64,000 nucleotides of DNA from Simmondsia chinensis (GCA_018398585.1 JAGTTD010000018.1:12593501-12657500), one strand, 5' to 3'. Shown: positions 41,014 through 53,120, numbered from the stretch's first letter. Notes: generated from the sequence alone by a model not told the origin. Numbers and translations: made by a program.

Positions 41014-42540
41014 ATGACGATGGCCCAAATCTCTTTCGCCATCTCTGCTCCCCTTCCCTTGGCTGATAGCCCTGTTGAGGAATTGGCGCGTTTGCTCCAT
41101 TCTGACACTTCAATGGTCTCTAATGTGATTTAGAGTCTAATTAATCTCAACATTATTGAGGAGGATCTTTCTTGGTTACCGGAGAATGAGCTTTCATCTT
41201 CTTTCGTGTCCTATGCCCTAGGACCCATCTTTAACCCTCCTCACGATGTCCCTTACCTTCAAGGCATATTTAAAGGTACTAACAACTCTCCTTTACTTTG
41301 TACAACCTCTGTAGATCAATATTGGGGAGGAAGATGCATCTGTAAAGAACTGGCGCCTTTCAAAGGATGGACGTTTTTAACAAAGTGGTACACCGAGTGG
41401 GTTGACAAATTGATGTTGACCCTTGGAGAAATATGGAAGAACCACTGCATCTATGCAGCCGTCAAGCTTTCCACCATTTCCTTCACGTATGATCATCCCA
41501 TCATGATGATGCTAACTTGCTATTATAACACCTGTTACAATGCTTTTGACCTCCCTGAAGCTTTTGTTGGTATTTCCTTAGAGGAGATAGTGGCCTTGAC
41601 AAGTCTTTCACTAGGAGGAGAAGAATTTCATCTGGATTCTTTTATTTCTTCAGAGGCTGACACCTTTGCCTCTTCTTTCTCTGTAACCAAATTTACCTAG
41701 TGGTTATGCGTCCTTTGTTAAGATGCTTGTCAGGGAGGCGCATAACTTTGGGCAAGATTCTAGAAAAGAAAAGGCATGCTCTTACCTATTTTAGTTAAAC
41801 AAGTTTTTCTTTGCTAATTCCTCCAACTCAACACTTAAATTTCTTAAGAACATGGCTGTCAACTTTTTAGTCCTGGTCATTGGCCCTAGGACCATTATTT
41901 TTGGCCCAAGTGTGTGGATGCCTTAGGGACATCATAGTTCCAAATAGGTGGACCCTTATGGCTAGTTTAGCTTTGGGCCTAAGCTTACTTCCCTGAGCTC
42001 TGCCTCAGAGGCCCCTATGTTCCCACAGGTGAGGAGGTCTCTTGCTTTGGGGAGCATTTTGCTCATTATGAAGTCCTCTTACCCCCGAGATGATCCTTTG
42101 ACCAATGCCTTGAGAAATTAATATCTCCTTGAGGTTGGAAAGGGACTCAATGGATTCCCTTTACGGAGAGAAATCTTGGTCCACATTGGTTCAGAAACTG
42201 AACTTTCACTATGATGTCTCTATGGACATCAATTCACAGATTTGGTAGGCAATTCTGTGACCTTAAAATTTATTTGTCTATTACCAAACTCATCCCGGTG
42301 TAGAAACTTATATGCATAGGTTGCTTACAAGGCAATTTAGAATGGTTCAAGATATTCCATTTCCCAGCATAAGGACCAAAAACCTTTGGCAGGATAAGAG
42401 GATCTGCATTCGACTCCCTCAATATAGAGAGCTTCGTGAGCAGAATCAAGAAATGAAATCCTTCTATGGGTACCCTGTTGTCTACAGGTACAATCCCATG
42501 TGCCATACCTCGTTTTGTAGCTTGGTTACAAGCCTATAGT
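41014..42540 (+). pseudogene. Plant mobile domain (PMD) protein, captured, antisense in element D
   Basis: ATG at 41014 (MTMAQISFAISAPLPLADSP), a TAG at 41131, then an open run to 41700 with WGGRCICKELAPFKGWTFL, KWYTEWVDKL, NHCIYAAVKLSTISFTYDH, MMMLTCYYNTCYNAFDLPEA and GISLEEIVALTSLSLGGEEF. These are the 'W......L...I..A...S...Y......L..A...W...TN.F..P.G....TL.D.....GL...GE' blocks of PMD (aminotransferase-like) proteins. Later blocks continue in shifting frames to about 42540 (WLNKFFFANSSN, GPLWLV-like, KIFHFPA). It runs opposite to the host element. Non-functional as it stands. Confidence 0.7.
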
Positions 42541-42584
42541 CCTCTTTGGAGGATAGAGGTGCCAATTGGTCCTGGAGGGGTAGG

Positions 42585-43859
42585 TTAGGCACATGGATAT
42601 GCGCCTCCCATTCCCCCCAGGTGGGTGAGAATCTCGAGGATGAATTTGTAGGATAACTCAGAGCACCCATCACAATCAGGTTGGGAATGGTTGCTGCCCC
42701 GAAAACCTAGGCTAACCCCCCGATAAATTTGGCCATGCGCTTGATAGGCCACGAAATAAGTCCCAACAAGACTTGAGTTATACAACATGTCTGGAAGCAC
42801 GCCAATATTAGCAGGCTGTTGGTTCATTCTTGCTTCATCAGTCCTTATGTCGTAATCTTGAGGAATTGGGTGGTTAACTTGGCCCCTAGTGTGGTAGGCA
42901 TGAAGAGGTCTAGGAAGGAAACGTTGACTCCCAGAATGGGTACCTATCTTTGCATTCCCACTTCAAGACCTTGAGTGGGCCTCAGGGCAACCTTTACTAC
43001 CTGACGAGGGTATGAATGGTTTTTCCCTTTGTCTCAGGTATAGGCAACAATGGCACATTGGCTTTGAGATCCCTTAAGGCCAGTGAAAAGCTCTAATTCA
43101 AAGAGTCAACAAACCAGAGGGGCACATTGTTCCTATGGTTAGATTCCAAATGTGTGACACTTGGGTTAGCCATGACTAGGTTTTTTATTCTTTAATGGAC
43201 AATATAGTCAACTTGAGTCATTGTTAACCGTGAGCTCCAAGGAACATCGTGAGGATATCCAGTTGGTGCAGAGGGAAGAGGTGCAGGCCTAAGTTGCCTG
43301 ATATCCTCTCTAACGGCTTGAACTAAGCCATTGTGAGGCTTAGCTTGTCTAACCAAGATAGGATCGACCTCAACTACTGTCTGCCTTGCCACGTCCTTAG
43401 CAATAATGGTGGCAGTAGAAGACAAGGTTGTACTCATTTCAACCTGGTACTCTCTTTGTGAAGCCTATCATTCATTGAGGTTCCAATGTTATTTATCACG
43501 GCTCTCATGGCGATGGAGTTTCCATGCTAGGCCATTAGATTACGCTCTGTTTCAGCATGTTGTTTCTCAAAGGCTTCTCTCTTAGGCTGTTGGACTCTTT
43601 GGTCCACAATTTCTAAATGACATCTAAGTATACCCATGAAACTCTGGCGAGAATGGCCATCCAGCCCAATACGTTCATCTTCCGGGATGTCATGGCTATG
43701 ACTCAGTTCATCACTTCGTGTTACAGGGATTTGTTCAAAAGAATGCTCAAGTGGGGATCCAATCAGGACTAAGCCCTCTGGCTTCTCATGCTCTAGAACA
43801 TTGGATCTCCTGCTTCTTACCATCGACAAACGGTTTGAAATTACGTCCAGGTAATCCAT
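42585..43859 (-). pseudogene. Element D gag-like region
   Basis: Minus-strand stretches starting at 43859 (MDYLDVISNRLSMVRSRRSN), 43437 and 42827 (MNQQPANIGVLPDMLYNSSL). They begin about 60 bp after the 5' LTR and its primer site, where gag should start. The first is charged and likely coiled. Sequence similarity alone does not let me confirm gag; position is the main argument. Several breaks. Confidence 0.45.
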
Positions 43860-43918
43860 GATAGGCTAGAGACAACAATGTCTCATTTTAAGACTCCCAC
43901 TGTGGTCACCAAAAGGCG

Positions 43919-45700
43919 TGTTTGCATTATTTTGTTTGTAATCAAGTGTGACGCGGTCGCTGTAAAATGATAGCAAAACAAACATGTATAAGGGACTCAC
44001 CGCAACTATGGAGTGGACTTAAATCTAAACCGCACATCTTTGACATCAACCACTCACAGGTTTCGAAGAAAAGAGGTTGTGATACTTTTGGTGTATCATT
44101 ATTACACCACAATTTATAAAAAATTTACTAATACCAACAACTTTGCTACTAATTATAACTAATTATTTCTAACAAACAACAGTAATACCAACTAATTCTA
44201 ACAACTATAATAGCAACTATTTATCTATATTAGTGGTATCATTACCTTCTCTACCAAAACACACATCATCCTCAAGGGTGAAATTTGAGAACATAGATCT
44301 AAATAATAACAACATGAGCATGAATTACCACCAAAATTCCACCCGAATCAAAGGGGAAATTTTTATATTCCCAGTCGTGGAATTGAAATATATGTACTAC
44401 CCCCGACCTCATTCCATTGGGATCAATTGTCAAAACATATTGAAACATGTTACTCCAATCCTTATATAGGATAAGGACATGTGCAAAAGGGGCTCACCAT
44501 GACTAGGGAGAGGGCTAAATTCGAACCGCACATCTTTGACCTTAGCCACTCACCGTTTTTGGGGAAAAAAGGTTGTGATATTTTGGTGTATATGACTTTA
44601 GTTATACTGTGAGTTCGGCTTATGCTTCAATTAAGAAGATTTGGTTAAATTTTTTTTATGAATTTTTACATATATATTGAAAAAAAAGGGATATTGTCAT
44701 AATTCAAGTGGCAGTACAGTGATGGAGCAGGGTCCACAGACACTTTCCTCGTACACTAAAAAGTCAAGAACTTGGGTAGAGACAAACCCAAGAGCTCAGC
44801 AGTCCACTTACAAGTCCTAGTAAATTAAGTTTTTAAGCCTGACACCTTTGACTTATAATAACGCTATCAAAGGTCAAAGCCTTAATCAATGGCCTGAACC
44901 TAAGTTCACCTAACTTATCAAGCAGTGACAATAGTGTTAAGACCAATGCAATGAAGGTCAAGCCTTGGCTATCAGACCCTTAAACTAGAGCTTCAATTCT
45001 CAACTTGTCGAAATTTGGGAACATATCAAAATAGAAAGTTCATACCCGAAACCCGAAAAATTGTATTACTGAAGAAGCAAGTACAACAAGTTCTATGCTA
45101 AGCGAAGCTATGCTAAGTTATGCTACTCCTAAGAAGAGAGCACAAGTGTGCTATAACGAAAACACGAAAACATTTTGTATTGAGTGTGTGTGTGTGGACT
45201 ACAATATAGTCCCTTATTTATAGATGAACTAAATAATTGCTGCTCACTAGTTCCGCGGCATTTTCTCTCCACTTCAGGCTTCTACGCTTCTTTTTGCGCA
45301 TGAATGATCAGTGAACGTGTTCATGAGTCAGTTTTGGAGGGCATTTCCATGAGTCAGTTGAAGCCCCCTTTATAAGCCCCATGTTCTCTTGGATTAAGCT
45401 TAGTGCCTAAGTATCTGAAATTGCGCTCCAAGTAACTATCTCAAGCTTGGAAACCATCTATCTTGTAGCCTTCTTGGAAGCCTCTGGAGCTCGAGCTTCC
45501 TTTGCCCTTCAACCAGTTCGAGCCTCAAGTGGTTGATACCCTTATTAGGGTAATGATCTTCTCAGGATGCTAGGCTTAAGACGCCGTCACTTCAGCACCT
45601 AAAGGCCTAATTATCCTCGAGGAGGGCCTCGTGTATTAAGCACGAGGTACTTTACTTAAAACAGTGTCGTCCCAGTTCCCTCAAAATTAGGGTGTAAACA
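43919..45700 (-). repeat. Element D 5' LTR, with internal rearrangement
   Basis: 1782 bp, about 420 bp longer than the 3' LTR. A block of about 110 bp (CTCACCG...ACCGCACATCTTTGAC...GTTGTGATA) occurs twice, at 43996-44090 and 44491-44600, around about 380 bp of foreign AT-rich sequence (44096-44470) that ends with a possible minus-strand gypsy 3' end. A TATA box lies on the minus strand at about 45210-45220. Confidence 0.65.
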
Positions 45701-47160
45701 ATCTTGAATTGATTTAAAAAAAACCATTATAAGGTTGTATATGGCGTCATCTAATTAGATGCCTCAGAATTCGGTATCATGCGTATTTAGATTGATCATT
45801 GACCGACATTTTCAAGCGAGATTGGGAGAGGTCAGTTTGTGTAGAGTAGTGAGAAGCAACATGACATACTTGATGACACATCTAATAAACAACCAGTCTA
45901 ATCCCTAGAATGCTATCATTAGACTGATGAGGGAAGTTAAGAGCACTACCCAAGGTTGAAAGAGCAGAGGGAGATGCTTATTATTGAATGAGCTCATGCC
46001 GGGAGGATATTTGTGTTGCTATTCTTAGCCTCTAGCACGGTCCCCATGACCATCGCTGCAACTGAAAGAATGTCCTCGACCATTGCAAGAACAACCCCTC
46101 GGGCACCCAACGAGTCTTGAGATTGACTATTAGCAGCAAAAGCATGGCCTAGACCAGAGTTGGTGCGTCCTTGAAGGCAAAGCACATCAGCCTCTTCATT
46201 GAGAATAGCGGTCTTGAGTTCATCAAACATGATATTACGAGGATAGGCCTGTGTCATAGTGTTAAACAAGCTATATTCAATGGGTTATCCATGGAGAGAG
46301 AACTGAAGGAGTTCTCTATTGGAGATAGGGGAATCAATGGCAGTGAGGCTATCAACAGTGGTTTTAGGTTAGGTGAAGTAGGTATCAATGGTTTTGTTAT
46401 TTTTGCTAATAGTGGCCAGTTAGGATTGAGGGTCAAATTCTTTGGCTAAAGAGTCCTCACGGAAGCATTTGGCTAGGGTATCCCACATGTCTTTAGAGGT
46501 GGGATGATGGATGATATCATTGAAGTAGAATCCATGACCAAATATTTTGGTTAGTTTATTTCAGGCAAGGTGGTCAAGAATGGGAAGGTAAGATCCGTTT
46601 ATTTCAGGCAAGGTGGTCAAGAATGGGAAGGTAAGATCCATATGGACTTGAGCTTTGGGAGGGAGGGCACTATAATGTACCATCAATATAGTGCAAGACA
46701 CAATTAGCCCTAAAAATCATAGAGAATCATCATATAGGATAGTTGGTGCAAGCCTCGAGCATTACTATAACGGGACTATGATAGTAGAGATGGGGAGAGA
46801 GGTGGGCTGATAGCTTGAAGTGACTAACAAATTAGAACTAAACACAGGGTTGGAAAGAGGGTTTGGGTAAGAAGTCGGGAAAGAGGGAAAAGCAGAGGAG
46901 AGAGGTGAGAGAGAACCAAGATTACCAATTTGGGGATGGGGAAGGTCGCCAATGACCGAGGCTAGGGATGATAAAGTGGTGGTGGCTTCAATTCCAAGAA
47001 AGGGTAGCATCGTAGAAGTAGGGAAGGAGGGAGGTGATACTAGTGGTGGCCAGACCAAAGATTGGGAGGCTATTGAATTAGAGGTCGTTGGCCAAGTCGC
47101 CGCTGTGGTGGTTAGCCATATGGGCAGAGGGAGGAGGAGGAGGCTGCCATTGATTTGGGG
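45701..47160 (-). pseudogene. Copia C gag and protease start
   Basis: Minus strand from the ATG at about 47155 (MAASSSSLCPYG-stop). Recognisable blocks are CWDTLAKCFREDSLAKEFDP-like (near 46470), then TYFT.PKTTVDSL, and FDELKTAILNEEADVLCLQG (46150-46220), all typical of copia gag. Glycine/alanine/serine-rich linker follows to about 45990, and the protease start lies beside element D. A 43-bp tandem duplication at 46554-46639 shifts the frame. Confidence 0.7.
46554..46639. repeat. 43-bp exact tandem duplication
   Basis: The unit beginning GTTTATTTCAGGCAAGGTGG and ending GGTAAGATCC occurs at 46554-46596 and again at 46597-46639 without a difference. 43 is not a multiple of three, so it breaks the gag frame of Copia C. 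Confidence 0.95.
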
Positions 47161-47229
47161 TTAGGGTTTCTGTGGGCATAGACAAAAGCTCTCAAGAGAT
47201 AGAGAAAAATTGGGTTAGGGTTTTTCACA

Positions 47230-47440
47230 CATATACAATGTAAAAGGTTTATTTTGTACGATATGCCCCACAGAGTTGCCGAGACTATATTATATAGGAG
47301 AGAGTACATAAGGTTATAGGAACATACTTCGAGAATATTACAAGAAATGTAGCATAATCATTATTATATCTGACACAATCACAATCAAATATTAATCTAG
47401 TATATTATACTATTATTATCCCTTCGGATGTGGCAACAAG
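47230..47440 (-). repeat. Copia C 5' LTR (partly defined)
   Basis: Shares about 90 bp with the 3' remnant at 35100-35200. The outer edge is near 47440 by alignment; the inner edge before gag is not clear because no primer site is recognised. Confidence 0.5.
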
Positions 47441-48187
47441 GAATGTAGGCGCAACAAACATTGATGAATCTCATTTTCAAACTCATTCATGTTCATTTTG
47501 TAGGCCTAATAGCTTACCGAGTCAAGCTCAAATCATGGTTAATAAGCTTAACGAGCTAAATTAAAACAAAGACATGCTTGACTAGCTAATTTTTGCAGAC
47601 AATTTAATAAAGGGCTCGTTAATAGTTAATCAAGGATTAATTCATTAAAAACTCATTAATAACCAATCAAATACTCGTTGATGGCCTACTATTTTTTGGA
47701 AAAATATTTCCTATATTTATCAGAACTAACACAGCAAAAAATTTTAAAATTCATAATTTTAAACCTGTAGGCCTCTACCATAATACATTCATGATAATAA
47801 CATACTATAACCAGCACAAAAAATGCTGTAAATAATTGAGGAACGAATGAAAAAGAAAAGAAATGGAAATTACCTAATTGTAGGTTGCAATGCAACCCAA
47901 AGCGAAATCAATAAGATCACGAGACCTTCTTTGCAATCTCCTCTGAACACCTAAAGTGTGGGTTTTAAAAATATTAAAGAATAATTTTCAAAAAAAGAAA
48001 ATTGTTGTTTCAATTCTCTGAAAATTCTTTTAACAGAGAAGTTTGATAAATTATTATTTTTGTCTGATAAACTAAATAATAAAAGGACTCAATTTATTAA
48101 AAAAAAAAAAACAAGTGGGCGCTTAAAAACTCAAATAAAATTGCAGGATCCCGAATTCGCAACTGACAATGCATTATTTCAAGTTTC
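47441..48187. other. AT-rich intergenic sequence
   Basis: No gene recognised. Repeats of 'TAATAGTTAATCAAGGATTAATTCATTAAAAACTC' type occur near 47600-47680. Confidence 0.5.
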
Positions 48188-48491
48188 AAAAAAAAAAAAA
48201 AAAAAAAAAAACCATCATTAAGTACCTGAAAAAATGCATCCAGCTTTTAGCTAAGTCAACATGCCACGTGTCATTGTATAGCTTGCGCGTAGGCATAGCC
48301 ACAGATCACCAATATGGTCGGCCAAGTGTATGAAACACGTGTCATGTACCGGTTGGCTTGGCTTAGGGAGGCACAGATTGCCCCTGGGCCACTCACAGTA
48401 CAACATGTAATTAGGCGCGCGCCTAGGCGCGCGCCTATAGGCGCAAATTCTGGCTTGCATTTGCGATTTTTTTTTTTTTTTTTTTTTTTTT
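48188..48491. repeat. A24...T25 bounded segment with GC palindromes
   Basis: A run of 24 A (48188-48211) and a run of 25 T (48467-48491) bound about 255 bp and could pair as a long A:T stem. Just inside the T run, TAGGCGCGCGCCTA occurs twice, overlapping (48412-48425 and 48424-48437), so the whole 26 bp is self-complementary. Open frames across it are an artefact of the homopolymers. The element class is unknown. Confidence 0.7.
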
Positions 48492-49188
48492 GGTTTAACA
48501 TCCCACATGTATAAATTTATCACATGAATTCTATGTTTTGCAAAAGAGATGATGTGAAGTAAGAAAACCAGAACTAAAGGAAAAATTAAAGGGAGCAAGC
48601 ATTCATTAAAATCTTGATTATTCCCCATACATGAGCTACATATAGCCATAATTAAGAATACAAATGACATTTAGCTATGGAATTAAAGAAATTAAGAAAA
48701 TTAAGTAATGGAGAAGGTGAGATGTAAATTCCATAACAAAATTTAGTATTTTACAAAACAAAGCATCATTACTCTTCGGTGGCATGCAGCGCGTGCAACG
48801 GAACACCCTTTCCCTCCATCCCAATTGAGGTAGCCAGGTCATGGCAAGCATGTGCGACCCCTCTCCCTTCGAGAGAGCCAAGGCAACCTGCTTCCAGGCC
48901 CAATAACTCAACCCGGGTCTGCATAAGGTCAACTACCAACACACACCCAGCTTAGGCCACTTAAGTCTAAGCTCGCTCTAGAGCTACTATTGTTAGCGAA
49001 TGGGCCGACATTGGGCCTGATTCAAGTAATCAATACTCTAGGTCCAACAAGACCCCTATCCACAAGGGGTGAAATGCTATAGAACGTTTTATAAAATCTG
49101 TGAAATTCACAATTTGCGTACTCAACTGGTTTTCCATGCTATTTAACCTAGGCATTAATGACTTCTTGATTTGATACTTATCCATGCA
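48492..49188. other. Non-coding, possible gypsy E 3' LTR
   Basis: No coding signal. About 110-140 bp near 48890-49032 (GGGTCTGCATAAGGTCAA... CTACTATTGTTAGCG, GACATTGGGCCTGATTC) resembles 60738-60916 on the other side of gypsy E, as expected for its two LTRs, but edges cannot be fixed. Confidence 0.4.
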
Positions 49189-50927
49189 TCAGTCCAAAAT
49201 AACTTCCGGTAGAAGTGATGGTTTGGGATGTGTCCACTCATCAGGAAGAGTAACACTAGACGGATTTGGCCTATCATATTCTTTTCGTAATGACACATGA
49301 AAGACAAGGTGATGCTTGTTTCCTCGGGTCAAGCCAAACAATAAGCCACAGTGCCAATTTTGTTGAGTATCCGAAAAAGACAAAATATGTCAGGGCTAAC
49401 TTTTAGACTGCACGACATTCTATCGAGTGCTGACTATATGAGTAGGTTATTTTAGATACACCCAATCATCTCAATCAAAACTTTGGTCACTTCTCTTTCT
49501 ATCCCCAAACTATTTCATCCAATTTTGAGATAGGTAATGCTTAATGACATGAATAGCTTCCTCCCGAGCCTAGACATTACGATTAACATGTTTCCCTAAA
49601 GTTTCAGTAAAAAACGGAATGTGTGTAGGGACTTCTGCACATAGACCACCTCATATCGGGTGGTTTGTGTGGCGGAGTGGTAGTTCGTGTTATACCACCA
49701 TTCCGCTAATGAAAGCCAGTCAACCCTTTCTTTTGGAAATTCAAAATACATGCGTCGAAGGTACCCTTCTAAGCATCAATTTAAAACATTAATTTGATCG
49801 TCCATTTGTGGATGATAGGAAGTGGGACCATGAATTTGTACTCCTTGCATCTGAAGTAGTTCCTTTGAAAACTGACTGGTAGAAATTAATCATGAATAGA
49901 AATTATCTATTGTGGCAGTCCATGCAACCTACAAATGTCCTTCATAACAATGTTAGCATCGGAAAGAGCAGTGTATAGGTGAGCTAAAGGGAGAGAATGA
50001 CCATACTTACACGATCCATCACCACCAAAATTACATCCTTACCGTTAGATTAAGGCAATCCTTCCATGAAGTCCATAGATATGATGGATTGAACTACATC
50101 AGGAATAGGTAATGGTTGTAGGATTCCAGGGTAAGCGACAATCTCGAATTTGCAACACTGACAAATGGGACACTAGCGAATGAAAATTTTTATATCAGGC
50201 TTCTGTCCTTTCAAGTAGAAAAGAGTAGATGAACATTTTTGTGCGGTCATTACTCGTGAATGGACCCCTATAAGAGAAGAGTGCATCAATCATAGAATAT
50301 CATGGCAGTCCTATCCTTAAGAACCAACTACCAATTTGACATTGTGATGCGAAAGGCAATCGTGCCAAGAGTATTTAGATTGAGATGGGGGTCTCTTTTA
50401 AGGTCTTTGATGAGCACCCTCATATGTGGATCAGACTCCCACCCCAAACGAATACGGTCTAAGAGATCAGTTGAAATGACAACATAGCCAAGGTAAGTAG
50501 CTCACCACCCATCGTGCGAGAAAGTGCATTGGCTACAATGTTGTCCTTGCCCTTTTTATAGGTGATATCAATGAAGGTCCATGAGTTTAAACAACAACTT
50601 AGGTTAAGAATGGAGTGAAGACACATTGATCTAATAAATACTTAAGGCTTCGTTGGTCAAGAAGTGGTGGCCGGTCAGGTGTCGGTGTCATTGTTGCACC
50701 ATGTGAACTATTGCTAAAACTTCGCCTTCATAAATAGACTTTGATTGATTCCATACAAAGAGACCCTTACTTAGGTAAGCAATTGGATGATTGTCCTTTG
50801 GATGATTGTCCTATAACAAGATTGCCCAATACCCAGTCCAGATGCATCCATCTTAATGTTATCAATTAACGCAAGCACAGGTGCCATAAATAGCACTCGT
50901 TTGAGCTACTAAACATCAGTTTCCATC

Positions 50928-51560
50928 TTATTTTAAGAGTTTAGTTATTGGTTTGGCAATTTTCCCATAGTTTTGAACATATCGCCTATAACACCCAATG
51001 CAGCCACAAAACCCGACATAATTGCTTGGTTGTCTTTGGTTGTGGCCACTATCGAATAGCCCAAATCTTGTATGGTCCGTTGCTACCCTACCTAATCGAA
51101 TGATTTGTCCTAAATAGTCAATTTCTATTAACTCAAAAATGCATGTACTTTGCTTGGCAAACAAATGGTCTTGCTCCAACAAAGTGAAACAAAGCGAACA
51201 TGCTCCAGATGAGATACCCAAGAAGAGCTATAAATCAAATTGCAGTAAAAAAGAATAAAAGTTTTTGTAAATGTGCCTGAAATGCATTCATGAGGGCCTG
51301 GAAAGTTGATGGAGCGTTGGTTCGGCCAAAAGGCATATCCACGTACTTGCAATGACCGATATAGATTTGGAATGCAATTTTAGAGATATCCTCAGGGTGC
51401 ATTTGAATTCGATGATACCCAGAATGCAAATCAATTTCAGAAAAAATGCACGGGCTTCCCAACTCATCAAAAAGTTTGTCAATTAAAGGGATAGAGTAAT
51501 TGTCCTTGATTGTAATGTGATTCAATTCCAAATAGTGAACACAAATTCGTCATGTGTCAT
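50928..51560 (-). pseudogene. Gypsy E reverse transcriptase
   Basis: Minus-strand: ELNHITIKDNYSIPLIDKLF, DELGSPCIFSEIDLHSGYHR, KIAFQIYIGHCKYVDMPFGR, TNAPSTFQALMNAF, then LLFFFTAI where the FFDDIL active site belongs, and later GQIIRLGRVATDH. The RT core is obvious, but the catalytic DD pair is lost, and stops follow. Confidence 0.85.
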
Positions 51561-52056
51561 CCTACTTTCACAAATAAATTGTTTGTCAAATAATTCCCCT
51601 ATTATTTGCTCAATCACATCCTTTTGAGGGGCAGGGTAACCATAGGGCCTTGGGTTTATCGGTTCACTCCTTCGCGTAAGGGAATACAATAGTCATATCC
51701 CTGACAGTATGTAGGTAATGCCATGGGCTCATCGAACACAACAGAGAACTCTAGTAAAAGTTCCTCCAAAGGGGTGGGGGTTCGGGATTGACCCGGTGAC
51801 CTGAAAACTAAATAATTTCATTGATTCTGTGCACGTGTGTAAGGCACATAACATGTGGTCCATTTCTAAAGTAATGATTCATTTTTTTCCCTCCAAACAT
51901 GTGTTGGCATCCCCCAAAGTTAAAATTTGCACACAAAATTTTCATATTGAGACTAACAAGCCTTGCAGTGGAAAACCATCGACACCTTAAAACAACGTCA
52001 CCTCCTCCTAAAGGAAAGATAATCATGTCTGAACAATAAGTCTCATCTTCAAGTTG

Positions 52057-52260
52057 TCAACAAAAAATTTTGCAGCTAGTTATACGAGAAATCCTACCTA
52101 CCTTTCCCACCGTGATGGTGAAGGGAGTCATGGGCTTAGTAGGGCAACTAAGCCGTTGGGTGATCCGACTATCTAGGAAATTATCTATGGCACCACAATC
52201 GATCAAATTGTGTAAGGGAGTGTCCCTGTGATAGCCAATAAAATACAATGTCTGGTAGGA
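52057..52260 (-). pseudogene. Gypsy E protease
   Basis: Minus-strand LYFIGYHRDTPLHNLIDCGA, IDNFLDSRITQRLSCP and TITVGKVGRI. This is a retropepsin-like gypsy protease in which the active-site D-[ST]-G appears as DCG. Confidence 0.7.
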
Positions 52261-52608
52261 TAGCTATCCCTTGAGGGCATGAAATGAGGTAGTAGGAGGG
52301 ACATCCATGTGGGGTTTTAAGGAGGCTTCGCTTACGTCCTCTTAGCTGTCAACCCCAGCGAGTTTATACTAATCACAAGGTTTCCAGCTGGCACATCAAC
52401 GGACAGTAATAAAGGGCATATCCCAAAAGAAGTAGCGGCCATTGGCACTCCACTCTTAAATATCAGCCCAACTCATAGTATGATGGAATTTGTCAATGGA
52501 AATTCCTGCAGGTCTAGTAGGCAACGCTGTCGAGTCCATTTTCTTAGGCCCTACTAATGAGTTGAAGGATTTGGACAAGGACCTAGAATATTGGGATTCA
52601 ATGCTAGT

Positions 52609-52714
52609 TGGACAAGGGTTTGATGACTTGGGAAGATTGTAATTTCTTGAAGAGCCAATTTCCGAGCTTTACTTTCACTTCTTGAGGACAAGAAGCTTTT
52701 CAAGTGGGAGGGAA
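52609..52714 (+). pseudogene. Extra 3' internal fragment of gypsy H, upstream of its 5' LTR
   Basis: About 106 bp nearly identical to 59118-59223, the end of the H coding region (MTWEDCNFLKSQFPSFTF) and polypurine tract. It lies directly 5' of the left LTR, where target DNA is expected. The left LTR therefore served also as the 3' LTR of another H copy, now truncated. Confidence 0.85.
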
Positions 52715-53118
52715 TGTTATAAATCGTTAGAATTTAATTGTAATTACTGTTTGTTTTGGTTGGCCAGGGTCTTATTGTTGAGTTGTATACTTTTAAAAGG
52801 TAGTTAATTTGGTTTGAGGCGCCAAGTGGTTAGTTGGTCAATGCTCGGGTCAAATTCGCTGGCTGCTGCAAAAATTGGCGGGAAAGTCTGTTTTTGGAGG
52901 TTTAGTTCGGTAGTCTTGATGCAATGTACTCCTAGGTCTATAAATAAGATCTTAAGCTTGTAATTTCATCATTGAATCAAATACAGACTGATTTCCTTTT
53001 TGGAATTAACTCTCTTTTCTCATCTCTTTCTCTATTTCTCATCCCCTTTCACTTCTCTTCTCACCTTAACTCTTTCTTCTACTAGGTTAGACTTTCAATT
53101 CCTAATTGAAAGCTAACA
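52715..53118 (+). repeat. Gypsy H left LTR
   Basis: 404 bp, TGTTATAAATC...GAAAGCTAACA. TATA box CTATAAATAAG at about 52939; CT-rich U5. Confidence 0.93.
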
Positions 53119-53120
53119 AT

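Larger units (their letters stand above)
39374..45700 (-). mobile_element. Gypsy element D with antisense plant-mobile-domain ORF
   Basis: A minus-strand LTR element inserted in the Copia C protease. Flanks are ACCTT (39369-39373) and ATCTT (45701-45705), a 4-of-5 target duplication. The LTRs (39374-40731; 43919-45700) start TGTTTACACCC and end GCAAACA on the minus strand. Next to the 5' LTR is TTGGTGACCACAGTGGGAG, a primer-site-like sequence resembling those of Tat/Ogre-type gypsy elements. A gag-like region (42585-43859) is present, pol is missing, and a plant mobile domain ORF lies on the opposite strand before the 3' LTR. Confidence 0.75.
35100..47440 (-). mobile_element. Minus-strand copia element (Copia C) with three later insertions
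   Basis: On the minus strand the order is 5' LTR (about 47230-47440), gag (47155 down to about 45990), protease (joined across element D), GAG-pre-integrase, integrase, RT, RNase H and a short 3' LTR remnant (about 35100-35200). The LTR parts share TTTGATTGTGATTGTGTC and TGATTATGCTA blocks. Two hAT MITEs (35910-36595, 37672-38187) and gypsy element D (39374-45700) are inserted later. All frames are broken. Confidence 0.8.
49189..52607 (-). mobile_element. Minus-strand gypsy element E, pol part
   Basis: From 52607 downward on the minus strand: gag end, protease (FIGYHRDTPLHNLIDCGAID at about 52150-52250), RT (51235-51560), RNase H and connection domains (decayed, 50500-51230), integrase (about 49480-50250, with WLSLAEWWYNTNYHSATQ) and a C-terminal HHLVFHVSLRKEYD block (49189-49383). 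The matching gag lies at 59628-60530, so gypsy H separates the two parts. Confidence 0.8.

Noticed and set aside
48251..48670. A 139-residue protein with a lysine run
   Set aside because: The lysine run comes from the T25 homopolymer, and the frame crosses unrelated sequence.
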